Below, one piece after another: positions 38,379 through 49,030 of a stretch of 64,000 bases of DNA (position 1 is its first letter; the number at the start of each line of letters is the position of its first letter). This DNA comes from Pelistega europaea. Its GTDB lineage: Bacteria; Pseudomonadota; Gammaproteobacteria; Burkholderiales; Burkholderiaceae_B. The stretch lies in assembly GCF_013133775.1 (NCBI RefSeq), contig NZ_JABGBO010000002.1, forward strand, positions 124,001 through 188,000. The letters run 5' to 3'. A program made the position numbers and the translations under genes. The notes beneath the pieces are model-generated. The model ran no database searches and was not told the DNA's origin. It saw only the letters and a list, made by a program, of their open reading frames with translations.

Positions 38379-39542
38379 CTAAAACCACTCTAGTAATGAC
38401 AATGTTCTCTCTCTCACTTCAGCATCAAAAGCCAAAACATCATCAATAGAACACAATTCCGGTGCTACTATGGAATTTAGCATCTGTGCTATTGTCTGAG
38501 CTATTTGTGTAAACTTAATGCGTTTAGTCAAGAACTGAGCAACAGCGATTTCATTACTAGCGTTAAGAATAGTGCAAGCCCCTATCCCCTCTTTTAAAGC
38601 ATCAAAAGCCAATCTCAGACAAGGATAACGTTTAAAGTCAGGGGCTGAAAAATCCAAACAAGTAAGCTGGGCAAGATCAAAATGAGCAGCGTTGTGCGTG
38701 ATGCGTTCAGGATAACCTAAAGCATAGGAAATTGGAATACGCATATCATGGTTACCTAATTGTGCCAGTAACGAACCATCCACAAACTGCACCATAGAAT
38801 GGATGGTACTCTGAGGATGAATAACCACATCAATTTGTGCAGGCTCTAAATCAAACAACCACTTGGCCTCAATAACCTCCAAGCCTTTATTCACCATCGT
38901 TGCTGAGTCTACAGAAATTTTTCGACCCATATTCCAATTAGGATGCTTACAGGCCTGCTCTGGCGTCACCTCGACAAGTTGTTCTAATGGATATTCACGA
39001 AAAGGCCCACCAGATGCTGTTATGATTACCTTTTGCAAGTGCTGTTTGGGATTATGTTTAGGTAGACATTGGAAAATCGCATTATGCTCGCTATCCAAAG
39101 GCAATAGTGTTGCACCATATTGCCCCACCGCCTGCATAAATAAAGAGCCTGCCGTCACTAGCACTTCTTTATTGGCTAGCAAGATGCGTTTACCTGCTTT
39201 AGCAGCAGCATAAGCACTAGGCAATCCTGCTGCACCAACAATGGCACAGACAATAGTATCCGCTTGCGAATCACGTGCGGTTTCACATAGCCCCTCTTGA
39301 CCTAATCGAATCTCTGCGGGCTGAAAACCCTCTTTATTCAATGTCAAAAACTGCTCGCGACGTGCCTCATCAGGAACAATGACAACCTTAGGCTGAAATT
39401 TTTGCGTCAGTGCCACCAGCTTTTCCATACGAGAAAAAGCACTCAACGCATAGACCTGATAACGCTCTGGGTGACAAGCAATAATATCTAAGGTACTGTC
39501 ACCAATAGAACCCGTCGCTCCAAATACAACAATGGATTGCAT
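38379..39542 (-). CDS. dxr: 1-deoxy-D-xylulose 5-phosphate reductoisomerase
   Basis: Dxr makes 2-C-methyl-D-erythritol 4-phosphate with NADPH, the second step of the MEP isoprenoid pathway. The 387-residue enzyme has the NADPH motif VFGATGSIGDSTLDII, the LLANKEVLV Asn-Lys-Glu site, PLDSEHNAIFQCL with the metal-binding Asp/Glu, TASGGPFRE, PNWNMGRKISVDSATMVNKGLEVIEA and VVIHPQSTIHSMVQFVDGS. It lies between cdsA and rseP and supplies undecaprenol precursors used by the neighbouring UppS. Confidence 0.97.
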   Translation of the reverse strand: MQSIVVFGATGSIGDSTLDIIACHPERYQVYALSAFSRMEKLVALTQKFQPKVVIVPDEARREQFLTLNKEGFQPAEIRLGQEGLCETARDSQADTIVCAIVGAAGLPSAYAAAKAGKRILLANKEVLVTAGSLFMQAVGQYGATLLPLDSEHNAIFQCLPKHNPKQHLQKVIITASGGPFREYPLEQLVEVTPEQACKHPNWNMGRKISVDSATMVNKGLEVIEAKWLFDLEPAQIDVVIHPQSTIHSMVQFVDGSLLAQLGNHDMRIPISYALGYPERITHNAAHFDLAQLTCLDFSAPDFKRYPCLRLAFDALKEGIGACTILNASNEIAVAQFLTKRIKFTQIAQTIAQMLNSIVAPELCSIDDVLAFDAEVRERTLSLLEWF

Positions 39543-39568
39543 GTTAATTTCCCAATTTGTCTTTGCTT

Positions 39569-40480
39569 TTATTGAAGATAAAACAAGAAGACAAAAATCA
39601 TAGCAATAGGGCTAACAGAAATTACGGAATCCAGACGATCCCATACTCCTCCATGCCCTGGCAATAATTGACTGGAGTCCTTAATACCAGCACGACGCTT
39701 AAGCAATGACTCATATAAATCACCAAAAATAGACACAACAGCCATTGCCATACCTACTGCCACGGCCCCAAGAAGACCAATATACTGGACTAAAAGAGCC
39801 GCAAAAGAACCATCAATAAACGAGCTGAGCAACATCCATACTGCAACACTAGCAATACCGCACAAAGCACCTGAACGCGTCTTCCCTGGACTAATTGCTG
39901 GGGCTAGTTTACTGCCTCCAAAAAAACGCCCTCCAAAATAAGCAAAAATATCGGCACACCAAATAATAATAAGAAAACTTAATAAAAACCAAGCCCCTAA
40001 AAAGGTATAACACATCACAATGGAAAACCAAGTGACTAGTACAGCAAAAACAGCAAAAATGCTATGAAAAATACTGTTGGCAGTCACTTCTGTTTTAGCT
40101 TGGTAAAGTACCATAGGGACAATGAAAATCCAAACAAAGCTCACAAAGAATGAAATTGTAATCAATGTTGCAAAAGCCACAGTTGCCCACGGATTGGCTT
40201 GAAACTCAACAGGGTGACTCAGCGCTAATACAATGTGACTACCTTCGCTGGGTAATAATAAAGAATACAACCCAACAAATACGGCAAAACCTACTATGCC
40301 AATAACGGCAGCAAGTAGCGATTTATGGGGATGATTTAAAGAAATCCGCAGCCATTCAAATAATGCGCCTGCAGAGGCTAAACTAACAAAAGTGGCAAAG
40401 TAAAAGGAATCTTTTAGGCTGAGCAATACAGCAAGAATTGCCAATAATACTACTGCCGTAATGATGCGAGGAATAAGCAT
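39569..40480 (-). CDS. cdsA: phosphatidate cytidylyltransferase
   Basis: CdsA makes CDP-diacylglycerol for phospholipid synthesis. The start ATG 40480 lies two bases after the uppS stop (an in-frame TTG at 40486 also exists). The protein is about 303 residues with eight hydrophobic segments. The family signature is near the end: SIFGDLYESLLKRRAGIKDSSQLLPGHGGVWDRLDSV. The segment WCADIFAYFGGRFFGG with the catalytic Asp is also there. Confidence 0.95.
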   Translation of the reverse strand: MLIPRIITAVVLLAILAVLLSLKDSFYFATFVSLASAGALFEWLRISLNHPHKSLLAAVIGIVGFAVFVGLYSLLLPSEGSHIVLALSHPVEFQANPWATVAFATLITISFFVSFVWIFIVPMVLYQAKTEVTANSIFHSIFAVFAVLVTWFSIVMCYTFLGAWFLLSFLIIIWCADIFAYFGGRFFGGSKLAPAISPGKTRSGALCGIASVAVWMLLSSFIDGSFAALLVQYIGLLGAVAVGMAMAVVSIFGDLYESLLKRRAGIKDSSQLLPGHGGVWDRLDSVISVSPIAMIFVFLFYLQ

Positions 40481-40482
40481 AA

Positions 40483-41226
40483 TCAAGTTTCTTGAAGTTG
40501 AGCTGAGGTACGTCCAAAGCGACGCTCTCGTTGTGCATACCAGGCAAGCGCTTCATCGAAGTCTGCCGCTGAAAAATCTGGCCAATACTTATCACTGAAG
40601 AAAAGTTCTGTATAAGCCAGTTGCCAAATCATAAAGTTAGAGATACGGCGCTCTCCTCCGGTACGAATGAACAAATCAGGCTCAGGCATATCTGCCATAC
40701 TGAGAAATGGCTCAAAATCACTTGCTTCTATCTCAGCATTGAGCAACTCTGGCCGCTCTTGAATCATACGACGCATGGCTTGCAAGATGTCCCAACGACC
40801 GCCATAGTTTGCTGCGATATTGAGTGTTAACCCAGTATTCTTTATTGTTTGCTGTTCAGCAGCGTGAATCAATGTCTGCAACTCTGAAGAAAAGGCAGAT
40901 AAATCCCCTATCACTCGAAGACGAATATTATTCTTGTGTAGCTTAGAGACTTCCTTTTGGAGCGACTTGACAAAAAGTTTCATCAACAAACCCACTTCTT
41001 CGGGAGGGCGTCGCCAATTTTCAGAGCTAAATGCAAATAAGGTCAGATAGGCAATATGATGTCTGACACAGTACTCCACAGCCCTACGCACGGCCCGCAC
41101 TCCACGGATATGCCCTGCCGTCCGGGGCAAATGACGCTCTGTTGCCCAACGACCGTTGCCATCCATGATAATAGCAACATGGCTGGGAACGTCAGTAACA
41201 GTAGGAATACTGTGCATCTGAGTCAT
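40483..41226 (-). CDS. uppS: undecaprenyl diphosphate synthase
   Basis: UppS extends farnesyl-PP with eight isoprenes to the C55 lipid carrier for peptidoglycan and LPS. Motifs: [38 protein letters not shown] with the catalytic Asp, [17 protein letters not shown], and [38 protein letters not shown]. The protein is 247 residues, normal. It is preceded by frr (seven-base gap) and followed by cdsA. Confidence 0.97.
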   Translation of the reverse strand: MTQMHSIPTVTDVPSHVAIIMDGNGRWATERHLPRTAGHIRGVRAVRRAVEYCVRHHIAYLTLFAFSSENWRRPPEEVGLLMKLFVKSLQKEVSKLHKNNIRLRVIGDLSAFSSELQTLIHAAEQQTIKNTGLTLNIAANYGGRWDILQAMRRMIQERPELLNAEIEASDFEPFLSMADMPEPDLFIRTGGERRISNFMIWQLAYTELFFSDKYWPDFSAADFDEALAWYAQRERRFGRTSAQLQET

Positions 41227-41233
41227 ATTGAAC

Positions 41234-41794
41234 TTATACCTTCATAATTTCGGCTTCTTTTTCAGCCACAAGCTTGTCTACTTCTGCTACGTATTTATCC
41301 GTCAATTTTTGTACGACATCTTGTGCACGACGCTCATCATCTTCAGAGATTTCTTTATCTTTAAGAGAACGCTTAAGTGCCTCGTTGGCATCACGGCGCA
41401 AGTTACGCACTGCAATCTTGGCATCCTCACCCTCTGAACGCACCACCTTGGTCAAATCACGGCGACGCTCCTCGGTAAGTGGGGGCATAGGCACACGAAT
41501 CGACTCTGCCATAGCCATAGGATTTAAACCTAAATCCGATTCACGGATTGCCTTTTCAATCACTTGGGTCATTTGTTTTTCCCAAGGCTGTACATTTAAA
41601 GTACGTGCATCAACGACTGTTACGTTAGCCACTTGACCAACAGGCACCATAGAGCCATAGTAATCCACTAATACATGGTCTAAAATACCTGCATGAGCAC
41701 GACCTGTACGGATTTTAGAAAGGTTAGTCTTAAGGCTCTCAATAGATTTTCCCATACGGGTCTCTGCTGATTTAGTAATTTCGTTAATACTCAT
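41234..41794 (-). CDS. frr: ribosome recycling factor
   Basis: RRF splits the post-termination ribosome together with EF-G. The 186-residue protein is full length: [78 protein letters not shown] and the two long helices. The gene lies between pyrH (102-base gap) and uppS (7 bases). Confidence 0.98.
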   Translation of the reverse strand: MSINEITKSAETRMGKSIESLKTNLSKIRTGRAHAGILDHVLVDYYGSMVPVGQVANVTVVDARTLNVQPWEKQMTQVIEKAIRESDLGLNPMAMAESIRVPMPPLTEERRRDLTKVVRSEGEDAKIAVRNLRRDANEALKRSLKDKEISEDDERRAQDVVQKLTDKYVAEVDKLVAEKEAEIMKV

Positions 41795-41896
41795 TTTTAT
41801 CCTTTGTCTTCAATAGTTATTGAGTGTTGCAACGACGGCAAACTCCTTATCATAGGGTGCAGGCGACCATAATCTTTCTAGGTCACTCTACTGTGA

Positions 41897-42610
41897 TTAA
41901 ATGTGAACCAAAGTACCCTCGTCTTCCCCTGCAATAGCACGTTTAAGCGCACCAGCCTTATTGATAGAGAAGACGTTGATAGGTAGTTTTTGATCACGAC
42001 AAAGTGCAAAAGCGGTGGCATCCATCACTTCTAGACGCTTGCTAATCACTTCGTCAAAAGAAATGCGAGAATAGCGAGTTGCTGTAGGATCTTTCTTGGG
42101 GTCTGCGGTGTAGATACCGTCTACTTTAGTAGCTTTAAGGACAATTTCAACCCCCATCTCAGCCCCACGTAAAGCGGCTGCCGTATCCGTAGTAAAAAAC
42201 GGATTACCCGTACCTGCCGCAAAAATGACAACTTTCTTCTCTTCTAGGTAACGTAATGCTTTGGGACGAATATAAGGTTCAACCACCTGATCAATATTCA
42301 AGGCCGATTGTACACGTGCTACCACACCATGATTTTTCAGAGCATCTTGCAAAGCCAATGCGTTCATCACGGTTGCCAACATACCCATATAATCTGCTGT
42401 TGCACGATCCATGCCTTGGGCGCCTGGAGCAATGCCGCGAAAGATATTACCACCACCAATAACAATCGCCAACTCCACTCCCTGCTTTGCTACCTCGGCA
42501 ATTTCTTCTGTCATACGAACAATAGTGGAACGGTTAATACCGAAAGCGTCTTCTCCCATTAAGGCTTCACCAGAAAGCTTAAGAAGAACTCGTTTATATG
42601 ATGTGGCCAT
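41897..42610 (-). CDS. pyrH: UMP kinase
   Basis: PyrH phosphorylates UMP to UDP as a hexamer. The 237-residue amino-acid kinase family protein has [39 protein letters not shown] and [18 protein letters not shown]. It is separated from tsf by a terminator, so it probably has its own promoter in the 124-base gap; a TATAAT just after the terminator is the only -10 candidate. Confidence 0.97.
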   Translation of the reverse strand: MATSYKRVLLKLSGEALMGEDAFGINRSTIVRMTEEIAEVAKQGVELAIVIGGGNIFRGIAPGAQGMDRATADYMGMLATVMNALALQDALKNHGVVARVQSALNIDQVVEPYIRPKALRYLEEKKVVIFAAGTGNPFFTTDTAAALRGAEMGVEIVLKATKVDGIYTADPKKDPTATRYSRISFDEVISKRLEVMDATAFALCRDQKLPINVFSINKAGALKRAIAGEDEGTLVHI

Positions 42611-42676
42611 GACTCAAATCCTTACATAAAAAACAGCAATGTGCTTATAGTTAAATTGTCGTACATTATACTAAAA

Positions 42677-42705
42677 AAGCCATGATGATGCACTCATCAT
42701 GGCTT
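42677..42705 (-). terminator. rho-independent terminator after tsf
   Basis: On the minus strand AAGCCATGATGA and TCATCATGGCTT form a perfect 12-base stem with a five-base loop, followed by six T. It separates rpsB-tsf from pyrH-frr. A TATAAT follows directly. Confidence 0.9.
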
Positions 42706-42734
42706 GTATATAGGCTTAAAAAAGCGTTGCTTGA

Positions 42735-43601
42735 TTAGTTCTTAGCCATTGCTGCTACTTCAGCTGCAAAGTCAGAAGCAACTTTCTCAATACCCTCGCC
42801 TACAACGAGTAAGCCAAAGCTATGAACAGTTGCTTTATTTTCTTTAAGCATTTGCTCAACAGTTTGCTTATCGTTTTTAACGAAAGGTTGATTCAATAAA
42901 GTCACCTCTTTAAGGAACTTAGCTACAGAACCCTCTACCATCTTGGCAACGATTTCTGCTGGTTTACCTGATTCAGCTGCTTTTTGCTCAGCCACTGAAC
43001 GCTCTTTAGCAATGTCTTCTGCTGGTACACCATCAGCATTTAATGCTTTAGGTTTAGTAGCAGCTACGTGCATAGCCACATCCTTACCAACCACTTCATC
43101 ACCAGAGAACTCAACTAAAGCACCGATACGACCACCGTGGCTGTAGTGAGCAAGCTGTTTGTCAGTTTCTACACGGAAGAAACGACGAATAGTCATATTC
43201 TCACCGATTTTACCAACTAAAGCAGCACGAGTAGACTCAACAGTACCCTCGCCAAAAGGCAACTCATTAAGTGCAGCAATATCTGCTGGATTTTCAAGAG
43301 CCACTTTCTTAGCAAGTGCTTCAACAAATGCCACGAATTCTGGGTTTTTAGCAACGAAGTCTGTTTCGCAGTTAACTTCAATCATTGCACCCTTACCACC
43401 TTCGATATAAGTACCGATAAGACCTTCAGCAGTTACACGAGTAGCAGCCTTGCTAGCTTTATTACCTAATTTCACGCGAAGAATCTCTTCTGCACGCTCC
43501 ATATTACCTTCAGCTTCTGTTAAAGCCTTTTTGCACTCCATCATAGGAGCATCTGTTTTTTCGCGCAATTCTTTTACCATTGCAGCGGTAATCTCAGCCA
43601 T
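42735..43601 (-). CDS. tsf: elongation factor Ts
   Basis: EF-Ts exchanges GDP for GTP on EF-Tu. The 288-residue protein has the UBA-like N-terminus ([38 protein letters not shown]), the contact motif INCETDF-like [14 protein letters not shown], and the dimerisation and core domains. It is 30 bases after rpsB in the conserved rpsB-tsf operon. Confidence 0.98.
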   Translation of the reverse strand: MAEITAAMVKELREKTDAPMMECKKALTEAEGNMERAEEILRVKLGNKASKAATRVTAEGLIGTYIEGGKGAMIEVNCETDFVAKNPEFVAFVEALAKKVALENPADIAALNELPFGEGTVESTRAALVGKIGENMTIRRFFRVETDKQLAHYSHGGRIGALVEFSGDEVVGKDVAMHVAATKPKALNADGVPAEDIAKERSVAEQKAAESGKPAEIVAKMVEGSVAKFLKEVTLLNQPFVKNDKQTVEQMLKENKATVHSFGLLVVGEGIEKVASDFAAEVAAMAKN

Positions 43602-43631
43602 GTTTTCTCCAATCTAAAATAGTGATTATGC

Positions 43632-44369
43632 TTACTCAGCAGAAGTTTCTTCTTCAGCAGCCGCTTGAATTTCTTCAACTAAAGCGTTTTCGCCTTGCTC
43701 ACGACCTTCTAAAATCGCATTAGCAATACCAGAAGCGTACAATTCGATAGCTTTAGCAGAGTCATCGTTACCAGGGATAACAAAATCCACACCCTCTGGA
43801 GAGTGGTTAGTATCCACAACAGCGATAACTGGAATACCTAGTGTACGTGCTTCTTGAATAGCAATTTTGTGATAACCAACGTCAACAACGAATAAAGCTG
43901 CAGGCAACTTATTCATGTTTTTGATACCACCGATTGATTTGTTGAGTTTCTCAAGTTCACGAGTAAACATCAACGCTTCTTTCTTGCTCAAACGGTCAAC
44001 AGTACCGTCTGTTTGAGCTGTTTCCATGTCTTTTAGACGTTTGATAGAAGACTTCACTGTTTTGAAGTTGGTCATCATACCGCCTAACCAACGGTTGTCA
44101 ACATAAGGCATGCCTGCACGAGTAGCTTCAGCAGCAATGATTTCACGAGCTGAACGTTTAGTACCCACAAATAGGATTTCACCGCCACGAGCAGCTGTTT
44201 GACGTACAAACTCAAGTGCTTCTAGATATTTAACAACTGTTTTTTCAAGGTTAATGATATGAATCTTGTTACGTTGACCAAAAATGTACTGAGCCATTTT
44301 AGGATTCCAGTAACGAGTTTGGTGACCAAAGTGAACACCAGCTTCTAACATTTGACGCATTAATGACAT
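43632..44369 (-). CDS. rpsB: 30S ribosomal protein S2
   Basis: S2 binds the small-subunit neck. The 245-residue protein begins [44 protein letters not shown], has [38 protein letters not shown] and [37 protein letters not shown] is upstream of the ATG. The divergent region to map (44370-44628) has a GCACA/TGTGC hairpin at 44474-44489 in the rpsB leader; a link to S2 autoregulation is speculative. Confidence 0.98.
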   Translation of the reverse strand: MSLMRQMLEAGVHFGHQTRYWNPKMAQYIFGQRNKIHIINLEKTVVKYLEALEFVRQTAARGGEILFVGTKRSAREIIAAEATRAGMPYVDNRWLGGMMTNFKTVKSSIKRLKDMETAQTDGTVDRLSKKEALMFTRELEKLNKSIGGIKNMNKLPAALFVVDVGYHKIAIQEARTLGIPVIAVVDTNHSPEGVDFVIPGNDDSAKAIELYASGIANAILEGREQGENALVEEIQAAAEEETSAE

Positions 44370-44566
44370 ATTAAAAACTCCACAGGGTTATGTCTTGTAC
44401 ATTACCAGTATTGATATTAGACTTCTATCATCAACACCCTATGCGGTAATGCACGCTATTTAAAAAATAAATCGCACAAAAAAATGTGCACCAATACTAT
44501 TTACCTAAAAATCCAAAATCAATAACTAAAAATGAATAAAAATAACGCATTCTAACGAATTGGCTC

Positions 44567-44595
44567 TTGGACTTATACGCAAATAAGCCTATAAT
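44567..44595 (+). promoter_or_regulatory. sigma-70-type promoter of map
   Basis: TTGGAC (44567-44572) and TATAAT (44590-44595) are 17 bases apart, matching the consensus closely. Transcription would start near 44602, giving a leader of about 27 bases before the map ATG, with no strong ribosome site. Confidence 0.8.
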
Positions 44596-44628
44596 TATAT
44601 ACTGTTTTTTTATCTTTACACAAGTTTT

Positions 44629-45435
44629 ATGCCTATTTTAAAAAATCCTGAAGATATTCAAAAAATGCGGGCAGCGTGCCAAGATGCCGCCAAAGCATTG
44701 GACTATATTACTCCCTTTGTTAAAGCTGGAGTCACCACTGGTGAATTGGATCGTTTAGTCATTGATTATATTGATAATGTTTTACATGTTAAATCTGCCA
44801 CTATTGGCTATGGCAATCCTCCTTTTCCTGCTAGCATTTGCACCTCTATTAACAATGTAATTTGTCATGGTATTCCAGGTGATCGTGTTCTTAAAAATGG
44901 CGATATTATGAACATTGACATCACCATTATTAAAGATGGTTGGTTTGGTGATACTAGTCGTATGTATTGTATCGGTGAACCGTCGATACAAGCCCGCAAA
45001 CTAAGCGAAACCGCTTTTGAATGTATGTGGTTGGGTATCGAACAAGTTCGCCCTGGTGCAACTCTAGGCGATATTGGTCATGCCATTCAATCTCATGCTC
45101 AAGCACAAGGTTTTTCTGTAGTGCGTGATTACTGTGGGCATGGTATTGGTCAGGTTTTCCACGATGAGCCTATGGTATTGCACTATGGCAAACCTCACAC
45201 TGGCATGAAATTAGTCGAAGGCATGACATTCACCATCGAACCTATGATTAATGCAGGCCACTATGCCACACGTTTAATGCCTGACCACTGGACAGTAGTG
45301 ACCAAAGACCGCAGTCTGTCTGCTCAATGGGAGCATACGTTAATTGTCACGGCAGATGGTTATGAAGTCTTAACCGTTTCCGAAGGTATGCGTCAACCAC
45401 CTGATTTTGTGAAGAAGTTTAAATCTGCATTGTAA
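44629..45435 (+). CDS. map: methionine aminopeptidase, type I
   Basis: Map removes the initiator Met from nascent proteins. The 268-residue enzyme has the pita-bread fold metal ligands: Asp in NIDITIIKDGWFGDTSRMY, His in CGHGIGQVFHDEP, Glu in TIEPMINAG and Glu in WEHTLIVTADG. The ICTSINNVICHGIPGDRVL block is also typical. It is divergent from rpsB, the common arrangement, with a good promoter of its own, and lies upstream of glnD. Confidence 0.97.
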   Translation: MPILKNPEDIQKMRAACQDAAKALDYITPFVKAGVTTGELDRLVIDYIDNVLHVKSATIGYGNPPFPASICTSINNVICHGIPGDRVLKNGDIMNIDITIIKDGWFGDTSRMYCIGEPSIQARKLSETAFECMWLGIEQVRPGATLGDIGHAIQSHAQAQGFSVVRDYCGHGIGQVFHDEPMVLHYGKPHTGMKLVEGMTFTIEPMINAGHYATRLMPDHWTVVTKDRSLSAQWEHTLIVTADGYEVLTVSEGMRQPPDFVKKFKSAL

Positions 45436-45586
45436 GTTCTCGTCGATTCGATAAATAACATCGTCTACCCTTATTTTTTATGGGAAATAAAGTCAGTCTC
45501 TTGTGATAGTCTGTTTGCTCAAACCTGTAGTCACAATATGCACTTATTTCCCTTAAATTGTTTTATTGTCATTTGAGGATTCTGTT

Positions 45587-48175
45587 ATGCCCCCTCTCAT
45601 CGCTATCCGCCAACACATTTTTGAACATAGAGAAGCTCTCAAAAACCAATATAAAGAGGGTAATTTATTACCTGAAGATTTTTTACACCAACATAGTCAA
45701 TTAGTAGACCAAGGATTTGCAGAGGTAATCAAGGCCTATCCTTTACCCGAAGGAGCGGCTTTATGCGCCGTTGGCGGCTATGGACGCGATGAGCTTTATC
45801 CTTTTTCAGATATTGATATTTTGTTATTGCTTGCCAAAGAACCGTCTGCAGCGGATAAGGAGCGTCTTGAGACACTTGTGCAGTCTTTCTGGGATCTAGG
45901 TCTAGATATTGGGGCCAGTGTACGAACCATTAAGGATTGCCTTAACGAAGCCAAAAAAGACATTACTATTGAGACCAGTTTACTTGAATGTCGTTATTTG
46001 CTGGGAAATCGAGCTTTGGTGGAAGAACTTCATCAAAAGTTCATGAAGAATCATAATCCACAAGATTTTTTCCTTGCCAAACAACTCGAATTCAAACAAC
46101 GTTACGCTCGTTATAACAATACCCCTTATGCGCTAGAGCCTAACTGTAAAGAGTCTCCTGGAGCATTGCGTGATATTCAACTTATCCATTGGCTTGCTTT
46201 ATCTAACCAAATTAAAGGAAGCTGGCAATCCCTTGTAGATGCAAATTTAATGACAGACAAAGAGGCTGAGGTCATTAAGAAAACTGAGCATAGTTTTAAG
46301 CGTTTTCGTATTGAGTTGCACCTTATTCACAATAAGCGAGACGATCGTGTACTTTTTCACGTCCAGCCACGTCTTGCAGAAGTCTATGGTTATACTGCTC
46401 AAGCGGGTAAACGTCCCTCAGAGATGTTTATGCAGGACTACTACGGTGCAGCCCGTATGGTAAATCTGATTACCCACTTTATGCTGCAAAACTTTAAAGA
46501 CTATCTCTTTCCCAATGATAAACAGGTATCCATTATTGATGAGGATTTCCAGCGTATTGGGCAATTATTAGATATTCGTCATGATGATGCTTTTGAGAAA
46601 AACCCATCATTACTGCTCAAGGCTTTTTTGGTTTTACAACAGCATTCTGAACTTGAAGATTTTTCAGTACGTACGCAACGCCTTATTTGGGGCAACCGTA
46701 AGCGTATTGACGCAGCATTTAGAGCTAACCCGGTTAATCAGGATCTTTTCTTAGAAATTGTCAAGCAACCTCGAGGGATTGTACACACTTTTAGACGCCT
46801 ATCTAAACTGAAAATACTACCTCGTTATATTCCTAGCTGGTCCAAGATTGTAGGCCAAATGCAACATGATTTATTCCATGTGTACACTGTAGATCAGCAT
46901 ACCCTTCAAGTAATTCGCAATATGCGTCGTTTTACTATGCCGGAGTACGCACAGGATAATCCGTTAGCCGCCCAGTTAATTGCGGATTTTGATAAAAGTT
47001 GGTTGTTATATATCGCTGCACTTTTTCATGATATTGCTAAAGGACGTGGTGGCGATCATTCTACTCTTGGAGCGGTGGAAGTCCGTCAATTTGCTGAATT
47101 ACATCGCCTTGCCCCTGAAGATGTAGAGTTGCTTGAATTTTTAGTGGCTAATCACCTTGTTATGTCTAACGTAGCACAGAAAAAAGATTTATCTGACCCT
47201 GAGGTGATTAAACATTTTAGCGAGACAGTCAAAGATCGCCGCCATCTCGTAGCATTATACCTGCTTACCATAGCAGATATTCGTGGCACCAGTCCTAAAG
47301 TATGGAATGCATGGAAAGGACAACTGTTGCAAAACCTTTTCCAAAGCACCTCACACTTATTTGCAGGTGATCACTTTGACCGTAACACTATCTTATCGCA
47401 ACGTAAGGCTGAGGCTGATGCCATCATTAAATTAGCGGGGCTTTCTGATGAGCAACGCGATAAATTCTGGTCAAAAATGGATGTTGCCTACTTTCTACGG
47501 ACAGAAGCCAGTGATATTGCGTGGCATACTCGTACCCTTTACTCCCACATAGGTGTCGCTGATACTGTTGTCAAGGCACGTCCTGTAGAAAAGAGTGAGC
47601 ATATTCAGATTGCAGTATTTACACGTGATAAAGTTAACTTATTCGAGCGTATCGCTGTGTATTTTTATCTGCATAATATCAATATTTTAGATGCCCGTAT
47701 CCATACTAATGCCGATGGTTATGCTCTTGATAGTTTCTCTGTTTCTTCTGCCGTTTTCCAAAATCCACGTGATTTTGTATCGCTTATTGAGACTGACTTA
47801 GCCAAGAGTATTCATGATGAGCTACCTTCTGAGGAAATGATTGCTCAACGACCAACCTCATTAATGGTGGGGGCAGATATACGTCGTTCTCGTACCTTCC
47901 CTATTGTGCCTAGCGTGGAGTTGGTCAAAGATGAATACGGCAGCTCTTGGTTGCTTTCTATTGTCGCAACCGATAGCCCTGGTATTTTATATCACCTTGC
48001 TCATATCTTTAATCAACATCGCATTAATCTGCACATGGCAAAGATTATGACACTAGGCGAACGTGCCGAAGACGTATTTGTTATTGATAGTCCTCAGCTT
48101 GACAATGAAAAAAGCCAACTAGCTTTTGAACGAGACATATTAGACATGCTGAATCGTTTAACAAAATTAAAGTAA
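45587..48175 (+). CDS. glnD: bifunctional uridylyltransferase/uridylyl-removing enzyme
   Basis: GlnD senses glutamine and adds or removes UMP on P-II (GlnB, encoded at 9.9 kb). From ATG 45587 (GAGGA upstream) it is 862 residues; an in-frame TTG 21 bases earlier is rejected. Domains: nucleotidyltransferase with AVGGYGRDELYPFSDIDILLLLA (Asp-x-Asp), the PII-uridylyltransferase middle domain, the HD phosphohydrolase domain (LFHDIAKGRGGDHS, near residue 480), and two C-terminal ACT domains (IQIAVFTRDKVNLFERIAVYF, and LLSIVATDSPGILYHLAHIFNQHRI). Confidence 0.97.
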   Translation: MPPLIAIRQHIFEHREALKNQYKEGNLLPEDFLHQHSQLVDQGFAEVIKAYPLPEGAALCAVGGYGRDELYPFSDIDILLLLAKEPSAADKERLETLVQSFWDLGLDIGASVRTIKDCLNEAKKDITIETSLLECRYLLGNRALVEELHQKFMKNHNPQDFFLAKQLEFKQRYARYNNTPYALEPNCKESPGALRDIQLIHWLALSNQIKGSWQSLVDANLMTDKEAEVIKKTEHSFKRFRIELHLIHNKRDDRVLFHVQPRLAEVYGYTAQAGKRPSEMFMQDYYGAARMVNLITHFMLQNFKDYLFPNDKQVSIIDEDFQRIGQLLDIRHDDAFEKNPSLLLKAFLVLQQHSELEDFSVRTQRLIWGNRKRIDAAFRANPVNQDLFLEIVKQPRGIVHTFRRLSKLKILPRYIPSWSKIVGQMQHDLFHVYTVDQHTLQVIRNMRRFTMPEYAQDNPLAAQLIADFDKSWLLYIAALFHDIAKGRGGDHSTLGAVEVRQFAELHRLAPEDVELLEFLVANHLVMSNVAQKKDLSDPEVIKHFSETVKDRRHLVALYLLTIADIRGTSPKVWNAWKGQLLQNLFQSTSHLFAGDHFDRNTILSQRKAEADAIIKLAGLSDEQRDKFWSKMDVAYFLRTEASDIAWHTRTLYSHIGVADTVVKARPVEKSEHIQIAVFTRDKVNLFERIAVYFYLHNINILDARIHTNADGYALDSFSVSSAVFQNPRDFVSLIETDLAKSIHDELPSEEMIAQRPTSLMVGADIRRSRTFPIVPSVELVKDEYGSSWLLSIVATDSPGILYHLAHIFNQHRINLHMAKIMTLGERAEDVFVIDSPQLDNEKSQLAFERDILDMLNRLTKLK

Positions 48176-48235
48176 CTTCCTGTATTTTCACGATATAATT
48201 GACCTTTGTGTGTTTAGTGGCTTTAGGTTATCTCC

Positions 48236-48925
48236 ATGTTTTCGCTTTTTATTAATAACCTGCTATTCGTGTTAGCGACTATTTTACCCATTGTGAATCC
48301 CCCTGGCGTAGCACCTATTTTCTGGACTATGACTAGTGGTGCATCCAATGCCACTCGGCTCATGCTCGCTAAACGCATAGCAGTTAACGTCTCCATCATC
48401 ATTCTGGCTGCAATTTTCCTAGGTAGTTTGATTCTCAATATGTTGGGAATTTCGCTAGAAGTAGTGCGTATCGGTGGTGGTTTATTGGTAGTCGCTGCTG
48501 CATGGAAACTTCTTAATGCTGAAGATCCTGATACCAGCAAACACCCTATTACTAATGAAGAATATTCTTTAGACAAAGCCAAAAATAACGCCTTTTATCC
48601 ACTCACTTTTCCTATTACTTGCGGACCTGGCTCTGTGGCTGCGGCAATTACTATTGGTGCAACACTACGCAACAGTGGTTTTAATTTAGCCACTTTTTCG
48701 ACAATTAGCGGTATGATTGTGGGTTCTGCTGTAGTATCGCTAACAGTATACTTCTGCCTACGGTTTGCTGCTCAATTTTTGCATCGACTAGGTAAAAATG
48801 GATCTGTGATTTTTATGCGTCTATCGGCGTTTATTTTGTTATGCATAGGTGTGCAGATTCTGTGGACTGGCATTCATGACCTTGTGATGAGTCTTTATGC
48901 GGATATGCTAGATATGTCTAATTAG
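48236..48925 (+). CDS. MarC family integral membrane protein
   Basis: A 229-residue protein with six membrane segments of the MarC/UPF0056 family. Motifs include LATILPIVNPPGVAPIFWTMTSG near the N-terminus, ALAIRIAVNVS-like ANRIAVNVSII with LGISLEVVRIGGGLLVVAAAWKLL, and FYPLTFPITCGPGSVAAAITIGA, the conserved P-x-T-x-GPG region. The function is unknown; the earlier link to multiple antibiotic resistance has been retracted for MarC. A TATAAT at 48194 may be its -10. Confidence 0.85.
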   Translation: MFSLFINNLLFVLATILPIVNPPGVAPIFWTMTSGASNATRLMLAKRIAVNVSIIILAAIFLGSLILNMLGISLEVVRIGGGLLVVAAAWKLLNAEDPDTSKHPITNEEYSLDKAKNNAFYPLTFPITCGPGSVAAAITIGATLRNSGFNLATFSTISGMIVGSAVVSLTVYFCLRFAAQFLHRLGKNGSVIFMRLSAFILLCIGVQILWTGIHDLVMSLYADMLDMSN

Positions 48926-49030
48926 TTTTGGATAAGCCATGTCTAATTTACCCCAAGGTAATTACTCCTATTTACCCTATTTTTTGGCAAGTTAAATACA
49001 TCTCACTTATTTTGAAAGGATAATAATAAC

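Noticed and set aside
45566-45586. TTG start 21 bases upstream of glnD
   Set aside because: ATG 45587 has GAGGA at correct spacing; the TTG has none.
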